Source of the DNA: Vitellaria paradoxa
Lineage: Eukaryota > Streptophyta > Magnoliopsida > Ericales > Sapotaceae
DNA: 64,000 nt
NCBI GenBank assembly: GCA_019916065.1
Contig: CM034241.1
Coordinates: 558,001-622,000 of the forward strand
Direction: 5' to 3'
Part shown: in pieces, positions 23,378 through 35,100 of the stretch
How the letters are laid out: the number at the start of each line of letters is the position of its first letter
Position numbering within the stretch: the first letter of the stretch is position 1
Translations under genes and position numbers: made by a program
Notes under the pieces: model-generated
What the model was told of the DNA's origin: nothing
Seen by the model: the letters and a program-made list of their open reading frames with translations, nothing else
The model's database searches: none

Positions 23378-24144
23378 TGTTAAAAGTCTTATCCACCTGA
23401 GGACTCCGCACGTGCGCATAAACCTAACTTGTTGGGAAATATCCACGAAATCCACATCACATCACATGAACCCAATACACATTGAGTGACCCATATCCAC
23501 TTAAAAGGTCAAGCCTTGTAAGTGGTGGGCCATATAATTGTATATTAAGATCCAGCCCCTCTTCTATTTATTCGATGTGGGACTCAACTTTCGCACTTGT
23601 TCCTAACAATCTGCCCCTCATGTGTGAATCATGCATTGGGCCTTGTTCCCCCTCAATTTGATCCACTTAACTCCCCCTTGATCTATTATCTTTTTACTCT
23701 CCAACACCGATTTAATTAACTCTAGACTTTTTTATCACACGATCGAGAATTATCCCCTTCTACTCCATCAAGAGCCTCTATGCAGCGAGCTCGCTTGCAT
23801 CCTTTCTCCATTAAGAGCCTTCTTGAATTTTTCTCGCTCCATCAAGAATCTTCGTGCAAGCCCTCAGTTTTGAATCTACTTAAAGATCATCAGCCATCGG
23901 CTCTGATACCACTTATTAGGAGTTTGATTCGCCTGAGGGCTTCCCATGTGCAAATAAGCCCAACACGTTAGGGAGTATCCATGAAATTTACACTACATTA
24001 CATGAATACAATATATATTAAATGACCTATATCCACTTAAAAGGCCAAGTTTTGTAAATGGTGAGCCACCTAATTGTATATTAAGATCCAACATCTCTTC
24101 TATTTATCTGATGTGGGACTCAACTTTTTCTCTTTTTCCCAACA
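23378..24144 (-). mobile_element. TRIM-like miniature LTR retrotransposon
   Basis: A 767-bp element with two LTRs of exactly 231 bp (23378-23608 and 23914-24144), roughly 80% identical by eye. Orientation is minus. The right copy is the 5' LTR, followed after two bases by TGGTATCAGAGCC (23911-23899), an intact site for the initiator methionine tRNA. A purine tract (TGAGGGGCAGAT) borders the left, 3' LTR. The LTRs share TTCTATTTAT and GATGTGGGACTCAACTTT. The internal 305 bp carry no polyprotein; the 63-residue frame at 23780 is spurious. Flanks ATTTT and GTTTT may be a diverged five-base duplication. Size and structure fit terminal-repeat retrotransposons in miniature, which depend on proteins from other elements. 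Confidence 0.85.
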
Positions 24145-27100
24145 GTTTTGGACTAAGTTTCTTATTTCTATATATATGAGATGTTCTATACTCATATCTT
24201 AAATTCAGATTAAAATTTTCTAGTGTTCGGGTTGAGAGATATGCAAAGAATAAGGTGAGAAGGTTTCTCTAAAGGATTTTTAAGTTTCTTTATTCTATTC
24301 TTATAATAAATTCTCCATTATTGGAGGTTTATAGTAAAAGTAAGTTATACCATACCTATGGATGTAACTTGTAAGTATGTTGCTAAACTATATAAATTTT
24401 GTGTTCCTTTTGTAGTCATTTCTTTTTTTACTCGTTTGTTGGTCTATACTCACTTGTGTCATTAAGATGATATGGATTTCACACAACATTTTTCCTCTCA
24501 TTTCCCCCCCTTTTTTTTTGTTCTCTCACTAGATCTTTAATCCAAACACACCATTAAAGAATTTGAAAATTGTGTAATTCCCTTTTATCTCATTCTTGGT
24601 TAATGAATGTTACTTTTACCTTTAGATTTTCGCCCAGTTGCCATTTAGTTGATGAGCAAAAATTTTCAGTGCGTTCAAAAAGAAAAACTATTCCCTAACC
24701 CATGCATTAGACATTGTTCAAAACGATATATTCAACTTAATTTTTACTAGAATTCATCTTTCCTAATGATGTATTCACTTAATTTTATTTTTATTTTAGC
24801 TTTTGACTTTTACTATGAATATGTCGCTTAAAATAACGTATTTGGACATGAAATAAAAAATAGAAAACATGGGGTCTTGAATGAACACAATAAAAAATAC
24901 ATGAATGAATCCGTATTAAATAAAAGAAGTCTTGGATCATTAGCCTTGTACTAACTAGTGCCACTACAACATATTTAACCATATATTGAAAAACAACTTT
25001 AAAAATCATTAGGGTTGAATATGTCGTTTTTAATGACAAATTCTTGCGAAAATAAATTGAATTATTCATTTAAAATGATATATTCATCTTATGCATGAGT
25101 TAAGAAATATATATATATATATATATATATTTTTTTTGTGAATGCATTAATAAAATTTCCTTTTTAATTGAATGCATTAGGCAAAAATATTGTTTAGCTC
25201 ACTTAGTGAATGATTTCGGCAGACAAGCCAAGATTAATCCAAGTGTTCGATAAGATATTAGAATTAGTATCCAAGTGTACGATAAGATATTAGAATTAAT
25301 AAAAGACAAAAACATGAATCTCAAATGAGAAGAAGAAAATTAATGGGAGTCAACATTTTGAAGGAGAGGGGGCATTCACTTGTGGATGAAAATTTTAATT
25401 GAAAATATAAAACATCGAATGAGGTTTTTAAGATGGTGAAACAGTCATAATCTTTCATAATTTATACATAAGTCCATCCCTTGAATTAATCGTCGTTGTT
25501 GGCATTTAATCGAAGAGGAATGCTAAATAACCAAAATTTTTAGTTAAAATTTTTCATCAAAATGATATGACTATCTTATGGACCAATCAGTTTAAGATCA
25601 GAAATTAATTATTAAAACAGTTTCATTACAACAATGCCATTGACATATTATTTTAATACAAATTTTTGATTTAAAAATCTGAACAAAACATTATTTTTAG
25701 TAATTAGATGAGAACCAAAATTAATGTCTGCTCATTATGCTTCATTGAAAATATACCATGACTACTCTAGGTAGGGAGACAAAACGATTTAAGGACTCAA
25801 ATGCCACCCCACTCCCTCTTGGTTTATTTATGTTTCACTATTAATTGGTTTATGCTCGTTTTTTTATTTAATTAATTTGTTTTTCTGCATTCAGTTGGGC
25901 TGCTAGTTGTGGAAAGATTGAGAATTGGCCAAAAAGTTCAAGCTTTCCCACAAGCTACCTGAGATTCAAACAGCAATTCCGTGACAATTTTTATCTAACC
26001 CAACAAGCTAAGCCGATGCGCACCTACCTTTCGCAAGAAGGGTTAGGTTTGGGCGTTATCCTCTTTGACATCAAGGTGAGATCCGACTCCCTCTTCCTCT
26101 ATGATCCATCTCCCTCTTTCTCATTTCTTCTCTTCTTCTTCAATCGCCCGCCGTCTTTTCATCACGATCAGCTCCCGCTCCATTCGCCACGTCGCAGCTT
26201 GCCTTGAATTTTTTTTTTTTTTGGCTTTAATGTTGTAATAATAATAAAAAAATAAATAAATGCTATCCCAAAAACATAATTAAAAAAAAATAGGATGGAG
26301 TGTTAGTGAGTTTTCAAATAAGTCTAAAATACTCCAGATTTCTAATTCGATTAAAACTTTATAAACTAAAGTTAGAACGGAAAATTAAATAGATAAAATT
26401 TTTATAAGAATTAGATGAATATACATATACATTAAAATTCAAATTTCATTTCTAATTTGATTGAAATTTTATATATTAAAATTGTATAACAATCAAAATT
26501 AAAAGAATAAATCTTTTTAAGCAGTTGAATGGAATATCAAATATCGAATCAAAACAGTTAAATATACAATTATATATAGTTATGACGTGTCCGAATTTCA
26601 TTTCGCGTGAGACTTCAAATTCAATTGAAACTCTTTGCGTTAAATTTGGAATTAGATAAACGTTCAACTTATACAACAATTATCTGAATATGTATTCAAC
26701 TCATACCGCGTTTGAAATTAGTCGCAATGTTATTTTGCAGTGAAACCGCATGCCGGAAAGATATATACACGCTGAGCTTATACAGCAATTATCTAGAATA
26801 TTCACAATTTCGTTTCGCAGTGCTTAACGATATTTCGCTAGTTAAATTGATTTTTTTTTTAATTTTGTATTATTGTAATAGTTAAATTAAAAAAAATAAA
26901 AATTCGCCCGCCTTTAGCCTAAATTGCACCAATCACCACATGCTTTGAAAAATCACATCTACTAGGTTTCCCAAGTTAACAATATTGCCACTTATTATAG
27001 AATATTCCACGCCACTCTAGTTTTTTTTTTTTTGGGGGGGGGGGGGGACTGTAATTAACACCAAAACCCAGACGTAAGTCCACTAATTAAACCCCACCTT

Positions 27101-27404
27101 CTAGGTAGACGCGCATCAGTACCAACTGCTCCCTTCAGTTGCAATCATTAATAAAGAAATTGATTAAGAATAAAGAATAATTTTCTTCATCTGACTAAAT
27201 TTTTAAAAAATTTTTAAATTTTTTATAAATTATTAATTTTTTATTTTACTGTGTTAATTACGAACTCATAATTTACCTTACTTTTTGTCACTTCAAATAT
27301 AGCCTATAAAAATATAAGTTTTTTTTTTATTTTCAATATAAAGTATTTTATTTTATCTTTTAATTTTATTAAAACACAGACATAAATTTTTAATAATGTT
27401 TGGT
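24145..27404. other. AT-rich intergenic region
   Basis: No gene is supported. Features: a 35-bp duplication (GATAAGATATTAGAATTA, near 25249 and 25283), a TA microsatellite at 25110-25130 and a T-run joined to a G-run at 27021-27048. A GC-richer island at 25990-26210 has one short frame from an ATG at 26016 and a donor-like AAG|GTGAG at about 26075. That island might be a lost first exon or promoter relic, but nothing downstream continues it. Confidence 0.35.
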
Positions 27405-27540
27405 AGTGAGTTCAGTGTGTTTAAAGTTGTATAAAATTATAAAAATTAATATTTCATATTTTGTGTAATAAATATAAAATTTAAATTTATTATCTCGTAA
27501 TTTATATTTGTAGAGATTTATAATATTTTACAATAATACC
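27405..27540. repeat. Small dispersed repeat, copy B
   Basis: Inverted homologue of 9041-9180, sharing GTTGTATAAAATTATAAAAA and the TTTATTATCTCGTAATTTAT core. Part of the 27190-27300 interval just before it also resembles one half of the 55988-56146 MITE family. Confidence 0.55.
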
Positions 27541-27569
27541 AAAAGAATCATTGTAATTTCTTTTTTTTC

Positions 27570-27774
27570 TTTTTTTCTTTTCAATTAATTGTACGCGATG
27601 AAGATTGATCGATTGCTCCTAGCACAAAGGCCAGGGCAGAGTTCAGGGGACACCTGTTCTATATATATATATATATATATGTTTGTATTTAATGAATGTT
27701 CTCATGGTTTTTAGCGTGATTGGAGAAGCACCAAGGGCTGGAACCCAAGACGCCTTCGCTTATCGGTACAGGAG

Positions 27775-27812
<38 letters not shown>

Positions 27813-28129
27813 ATTCCTGCCCATCATGTTTGTATGTATGTTAATTACCCAAAAAAAAAAAATGTTTGTATTTATGTATGTGTGTATGTATAAAAATGTA
27901 TGTTTATGTTTGAATTTTTGAACGAAGAAGGAGCCCCCCTTCTATCTCTCCTAAATTTCCTAGCAGGATTTATTTTTTTTATTTTGCATCTGTAGATGAT
28001 TGTAATTTTAGGGTTGCTTCTCTGCAGAATTTTTGTTGATCTGTGTACCTTTTTATCTTTTTCTGATAAGTAGTGTTTGTTTTAGATCCAATTGTGCTCG
28101 ACTCTAGCGACTGTTTTTGCTCCCTCCCC

Positions 28130-28171
<42 letters not shown>

Positions 28172-29110
28172 ACACAGTTTTTCTTCTTCTTCTTCTTCTT
28201 CCTCTTTTCCTCTTAATATTTGGAGCTCGGAATCCCTGACCTCGTTTCGTCCAGTTCAAGTACTTTTAACTTATCATAATAGAGCTTTTACCCTCATGGT
28301 GTCTCTTTTCTGTTAAATTATTTGACTCTTGTCTTTCAAAGAACTTCCGTGATACATCAGAATAATCATTTCTAGGATTAAATGGTTCCTGAGAGCAGAT
28401 CCATAATTTAACTTTAACTATCTCTATTTGCCCCGGTAGTTTGATTTGCTAATAGTAACGAAGTAAAGAAAATAACGAAATAGAAAATGGTAAGGGCTTG
28501 GATCATGCATCTACGGCCAAAGAAAGATGAATGTGATAATCTAGAACAAAGTTTGATTTAGATTCCTAGTTATAAACATTTATTGCTGACGAGCTACATG
28601 GATTGCATCTTAACATTCTTAATAGCCAGGTTTTGTTTAGTTTTGTCTTTAAATAATGGTTAGATTCTAAACTGTAATTTGGTTAATTTTCCTTTTTATG
28701 CTGTTTAATTTCCTCCATTTTTTTTTTCGAATGCTTAGAATTACACTTTTTATCATTGTTTTCTTTATTTATTATTTTTTTTTTGGGTGAATTTTGCAGA
28801 GTACGGGGATTGATAGGTTTCACCAGGATATTGCTGAGGCAAGACATTGTCTGAATTTTGATTCCTGGGATTCTTTCATCAGAAATCTATTCTCTGTCTG
28901 CCATAAAGCAGCCTTTTGGGTGGATTTGTCAGCAATTTGAAATCTTTTGTTGGATTTGAGCCCTAATTTCATAGTTTTTATTTATTTAAATTAGGGAAAA
29001 TCTCTAGACTAGGCCGAGGAAAGAAAAAAATTTCTGCCGTTTCAAATAGTATCAGTCTATGCTTGGTGTCTTTCATTTGCTTTGAAGTCTGGAAGATCAC
29101 ATTGGAAAAC
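27570..29110 (+). promoter_or_regulatory. Promoter and 5' leader region of the PILS gene, with a probable leader intron
   Basis: A TA microsatellite (27660-27680) is followed by CT microsatellites at 27775-27809 and 28133-28168, which often mark plant 5' leaders. A T-rich acceptor (TTTTGCAG, ending 28799) precedes a 311-bp stretch up to the ATG that looks exonic. The matching donor was not fixed. A short poly(A)-type insertion lies at 27841-27861. The 74-residue frame at 28092 is mostly translated CT repeat and is rejected. Confidence 0.45.
29059..29085 (+). CDS. Possible eight-codon upstream ORF of the PILS gene
   Basis: ATG at 29059, in a different frame from the main start at 29111, encodes MLGVFHLL and stops at 29083-29085, 25 bases before the main ATG. 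If the leader is transcribed here this uORF would lower translation of the carrier. Conservation is unknown. Confidence 0.3.
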   Translation: MLGVFHLL

Positions 29111-32100
29111 ATGGAAAGGTTTCTATCGGAAGTTATAATGGAAAATCAGGGTGGAGGAGAGTCATTGATAGGGACTATAAAGATTGCAGTTTTACCCATA
29201 GCGAAAGTTTTTACGGTTTGCTTCCTGGGTTTTCTTCTGGCCTATTTTAAGATTTTACCAGCTAATGGAAGGAGGCTCTTAAATGCGGTAAGCAGACTAA
29301 TTATTATTTTCTTTTTCTTTTTTATCGAATTTCTTTTTTCCAGCCTTTCTTCAGCTTATCCAATAAAAATTGTGGATGAAACAAATGCTTCTTTCTCTCT
29401 TAACTTCTTTGATGATGTAATTTTGTATTGTTGGATCACATGGAATTGGTGTTACGCACACAGATGCTGATATGTGAAACTTGAGATCTCTTAGGGTCTT
29501 ATTGGAATGGATGGAAGGGAAAGAGAAAAGAGGAGAGAGTAAAAGTTGGTGGAAGCAAGACAAATTGTGGATAATATATTAGTTTTCATTTGTTTGGTTT
29601 TGCTGAGAAATAGAATAAAATATAAGAAGAAAAGTTAATCTTTTGCAACCTAAAGGTCATGAGCTCAATTCTCAGAAATAGTCTCTCCAATAATGGGGGT
29701 AAGTCTAGAGCCTCGCGCAGCATGCTGCCCTTTTGATGTATGAAGGAAAAAGGAAAGAAATAATTGGACAACTAGTGTATGGAAACACGAAAGATAATGT
29801 AAAGAAAATAACTTTCCCTTTCTCCTCCCGTCCATTTCTTCTCTCACCTACAAATTTAGAAACAAATTTAAAAGGAATAAAATTTTATTTTCTCTTCTCT
29901 TCAACTTATCTTCCAAGGGTTCCAAATGGAGGCTTACTTCGATGTGAGTGGCACTTCTGGTGATTTAACCTTTGTATTATTTGTCATGTATCAGGAAATC
30001 ATTTTGCGTAAGAAAATTAGTTTTTATGTGCTCTTAACTCTTAGAATTTGTAGAAAGAATTTTGTATTTCCAACAATTTAGTTTTAAGTTGTGGAAAAGA
30101 TGCTAGAATCAATGGGTTATGAGATTTTATTTATTTTTGAAAAATATTTTATTACTCTTTCCCTTAAAAAGTAAATCATTCTGCTTGTCTCCTTACAAAG
30201 TGTATCTAAGGACGCCATCTTATGGGAACTAATTGGTTGTGCAAACTATATGGTGCAGTTGGTTTTTTCACTTTTACTTCCATGTTTGATATTCTCTCAG
30301 CTTGGACAATCCATCACTTTTCAGAAAATGATCGAGTGGTAAGAATTTAGATATTCCTTCCCTTCTCTTTTCTTTTCTTTCTTTCTTCCACAACCCCCCT
30401 CCCCCGGGGGGGAGCAGGGCGAGAAATAGAAAGAGCTCTCAGATTTGTTTCTGAAATAACATTTTTCTACTTCTGCAGGTGGTTTATTCCTTTTAATGTT
30501 ATCTTGGCTACCATATCAGGGTCACTGATAGGTTTGCTTGTTGCGACCATCGTCCGTCCACCCTACCCATTTTTCAAGTTTACCATTATACAAATTGGAA
30601 TTGGTAAACTGCTTCATTCTGGAGATAAATGTCAAGTTGGCATTTTTTACAATTGTGTTCATGATACACAGTGCACCCTCTGTTTCTTTCACGTATCCTG
30701 GTTGTTTGGGTTTCTTTATTCTGTAGGAGTCCTAATGTCCCCTTTTACTGTCAATATGGGTTGGTGTGAATGTTTTATAGTTACAGTTGATGAGATGAAC
30801 AAACGTGCCTGGTTATTGTTGTTACTATGCTTGCAAACATTGATTCTACTTTGAAATCAATTGCTTATGTAATTTAACTCAATAGTTAATGCATTGCTGG
30901 CACCTGCTGCACAACTACTAAAGACAGTTTTGAGGTTCCTCTTTTATATTAAAATGACTCATGGGAGGATTTGTGCTATGTTCTAATTTTAGTGTCATAA
31001 GTATCTCAGAATTTTTATTTACTGTTTTGACATGTTACAGTAAATAGCTGATGAAATGATTTTTGGAAAATGAAAATACCTCTGAACCAATTAGTTCGAA
31101 TATGTGAATCATCAGAACTTTGGAAGTGATGAATATAATGCAGTTCCTTTTGAACAAAAATATAAATAAATGAAGAAATTTACAATGATATCAACGAATA
31201 CCTTGCTGTTGGAACATGAAAATTGATATTCTTAAAGACTGTAGAAACATATACACTACCTTAGGTACTAGATAATGACTTCAGGATTAGTCTCAGAATA
31301 GGTCATCTTTGGTCTAGTTTAATGGCTTGGTATGCGCTTGCCGGCCTCTCACCCCTATTAGCATTGAGCAGGTTCTATTGGTATGTTGGATTGTATGGTA
31401 TTAGTTTGGTTGTTTAAATTTGTAGGGAAAAGTGCATTTCTTGTATTTTCCCCCTTTTCTGTGCACTTATGTGCTGGAGTTTACACAGGGAATATTGGGA
31501 ATGTGCCACTTGTGCTGATTGCAGCTTTATGTCGAGATAAGTCAAATCCTTTTGGCGACCCTGAGAAATGTGCTCAAGATGGGAATGCATATATCTCGTT
31601 TGGTCAGTGGGTAAGTTATGCAATGCTCTTCCTTCACCACAGCTCATCTATAATCCATTGAAATTATAGTTTCTTTGACCACTGGATATTCGAAAATTAT
31701 GTCTTCCAATTTTCCAATTTTTCCATTGCTTTTCTTCTGTATTCCTGGTTATGCAATCATGTATCCTCACGTTCAAGGACCTTCATGTTTCAATAGCTAG
31801 ATCAGTTTCAATTCCAATGAGATTTACTTTGCTCTTCACACGTAAATTTGAGATTGTCACTTGCATGAATATTCCTGTCTGCAGAAACAGATTTTGAGCT
31901 ACTTCATGATCAACTTATATGTCCAATGACTGAAAGTCTGAACTTTTATTCACTAGAAATACATAAAGACCAAAAGTAGTCACATATAGCTTTGTAGAAA
32001 GGACCAAAAAAATAAATAAAAATTAAAAACAAAGTAAAAGTTATTTGTGTAGGATTGTTGATGTCCCGTTTCTCATTTGTATTTAGCATTGTGGAATCAT

Positions 32101-35100
32101 GCCTGTAACTGGCTGAAATTAAGAGAAGGTCTCTTTACAAATAATCAAATCTTAAATAAAACTGAATAGGATTCTTTAGTGTCCTACTTCCATGACCCTT
32201 AGGAATCCTTCATTTTGTTGTTTCCATGCTTAGACCTAAGACACCTTAGCCTATGTCTAATTGTACAAGACTTGGAATCAAATTAGGAAACTTCCTAACC
32301 AACCTTAATCGTAAACTAACAAGGACTTGGTTCTCTTAAATAGAACTTTTCAATAAACAAAATAATTTAAATTCTATTAGAATTACAACTCAATAAAGAA
32401 AATCAAATACAATTCAAATTCTATTGAGTTTTATAAATCCAACTCTCCAAATTATCAAAGTTCTATTTGGTCAAGGAATTTTCCAACACTTGAATTAAAT
32501 TTAACAATTACTATTATTTGAAAATAGAAAATGATATACTGCCAGATTTTTTTACTAGAATTTATTATCATGATGATGCGGCAATGGCATTTATGTAATA
32601 AAGTACTTGTTAATGGGTTATTCCCTTATTGTTTTAAAAATAATAGGTCCATAAAAATCCACATTATTTTGGCAATAAATTTTGACACTAAATTCTGGTA
32701 GAATAGCATTACTCTTTGAAAATTTGATGAAAATGCACAAACTACAATTATTTCAACCAAAACCAAGGATCTTAATTTGATTTCATTTCACTAGAGGATG
32801 CATGTTCAACCATCGACAGCCAATTTGATGGGTGATGAACGACATTGAATTCTCTTGTTTTGTCAATTGCCCAATAACACTACTGCTAGTGCAAACAAAT
32901 AGTGCTGAAGGTAAACATAGTAATCCATGTTCATCTTGTTTAAAAATTCTGAATTCTTGTTGGTATGTTTAGGTGTATTTTTATATGTTTCTGACTAAGA
33001 ATACCATTTACATATTTTGCTTTCACTGTGTAATCTTTGCTAAGAAAATGACAAACCTCCAATAATGTCTCCTTCATATATTTAGGTTGGTGCAATTGTA
33101 TTATACACCTACGTTTTTCATATGCTCAAACCTCCTCCCGAAGGTACCTTCGACATTGAAAACAGAAATATTCCCATCAAGAACACTGCTAGGGATAACA
33201 CGCCAGAGCAAGTGCCTTTGGTTACACGGGAGGTTGTATCAACAAGTTCAGATGCCCCAAAGAAAGGAAAGGTGAGAACCAACTACATTTGCTTTAGTAT
33301 GCTGCAACAAATTATTTTTTTTCTTAAGCTTCTTTGAGATAATGTTTTCTAATCAAAAGAAAATACTTACCCAAAAAAAAAAAAAATCAAAAGAAAATGA
33401 GAGCAATGCTGTACTGCTGAGAAACCATAGAGCTATGCCTTTGAATATTTTTTTTTTTTTTTTTGGGTTAATATCCTCAAACAAGATATCTCATTCATGG
33501 TCTCAATGTGTAAATTAGTGTCAGCCTTAACTTTTTAGTGGAAGACTAATAAAGAATCACAATTTCTTCCCCTCAAGATTAAAATTATAGATTATATTAA
33601 ATTTTCTGTGCAACCATTAAAATTATGTCTTGCTTAGCCTTTGAGTAATATTCAGCTTGATTGGAATGTTTTCCCTGATTCAGTAATTGTTGTGCTTTCT
33701 TGCTGCTTACTTACAAATTACAATGGGTTGTCATTTTCTTACATATCATGCTTCTTGACACAGATTAAAGAAATCTTACATTTTCTGTATGAGAAGTTGA
33801 AGCTCAAGCAAATCCTTCAACCCCCTATTATTGCTTCTGTAAGTTTAATCTCATAAATTTCCAATTGGTTGATGTTTTCTTGCCTTTTTTGTGTTTTGGA
33901 TTATGTTTAAAAATGTATCATATTTGCTAGTTGTTAACTCCCATTTTTGGCCTTCATTTTTTTCCTTTTTTTGTCCAATAAATTTCTTCTGCACCAGTAA
34001 GTTTGGAAGATGTTTATTCTTGGACCAAACTTGCTGCTTGTAAAAACTACAGTTGGTGTTTGGTTGCAATACCCTGGTGATCGAATATAAGGACCCTAGA
34101 CTGACCTGCAACAGAAGCTGAAGTGGTCCAAGTTAATCTGATTCTTATAGAAATCAAATACCCTGACACTTCTGACCAATGGGGTTAAAAAGAATTTAGA
34201 GCAACTTGGTCAAAATTTATTTTTGTTTTTCCTAATAATAAGTGTACATTTCTCACCGATAGGGTTAAAAAGAATTTAGAACAACTTGGTCATTTTTTCC
34301 CCTAATAATGATTGTTTATATCTGACCAATGGAGTTAAAAATAATTTTGGACAACTTGGTCAAATTTTATTTTTGTTTTTCCTAAAAATAAGTGTATTTT
34401 CAGTGGAACTTTATGGCTCTTATAATCTGCAAATGCTCATTTAAAAAAATTTCGTTGAATCACCTCCACACCCTCAAATGTAATTGCACTGAAGTTTGGG
34501 ATGCATGTTTTTCTACAGATTTTAGCAATGATAATTGGATGCATACCATTTTTGAAGCGGTTGATTTTTACAACTGATGCACCTCTTTACTTCTTTACAG
34601 ACAGCTGCACGATACTTGGGTATGCTAGTTTCCATCTCTTTTTATTTTTATTTTTTTGGTATTTCCAATCCTTAAGAATTTCTCTGTTTCTTATCATTCA
34701 TATGCAGCCACACTCTTTATTATTGATATATGTGTAGACATTATTATGGATTTGTCCAGTGTTACTGCATGAATTAAGATCCTTATATACATTGGCTGGC
34801 ACAATACAACTTTGAAAGAATAGCATTAAAAACAGCTAGCGGTGGTTTCTTTTTGGAGAGGTCCTGATTATTTGGGGAGAAAATAGAAAAATTAAATGTG
34901 TGGGAAAGACAAGTCAATAGTGTATATTTGAGTTAGTACATTCAGATATAATACATCTTAAAGCTCATGGCACTTTTTATGGTGCTTACATGTAACAAAA
35001 TTAGAAAGCTTCTGACAGGTAAGCTGTGGCATTAATGAAATTTAAAAAGAGTTGCACTTAATTTACCAATATTCAGACACAAGGGGAAAGTGTTTATACT

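Noticed and set aside
23899..23911. TGGTATCAGAGCC taken as part of a tRNA gene
   Set aside because: It sits two bases from a 231-bp direct repeat and opposite a purine tract, so it is a retroelement primer-binding site.
26016..26207. 63-residue frame with a donor-like site
   Set aside because: The island is interesting but no second exon or known protein could be found.
28092..28316. 74-residue frame rich in serine and leucine
   Set aside because: Translation of a CT microsatellite in the PILS leader region.
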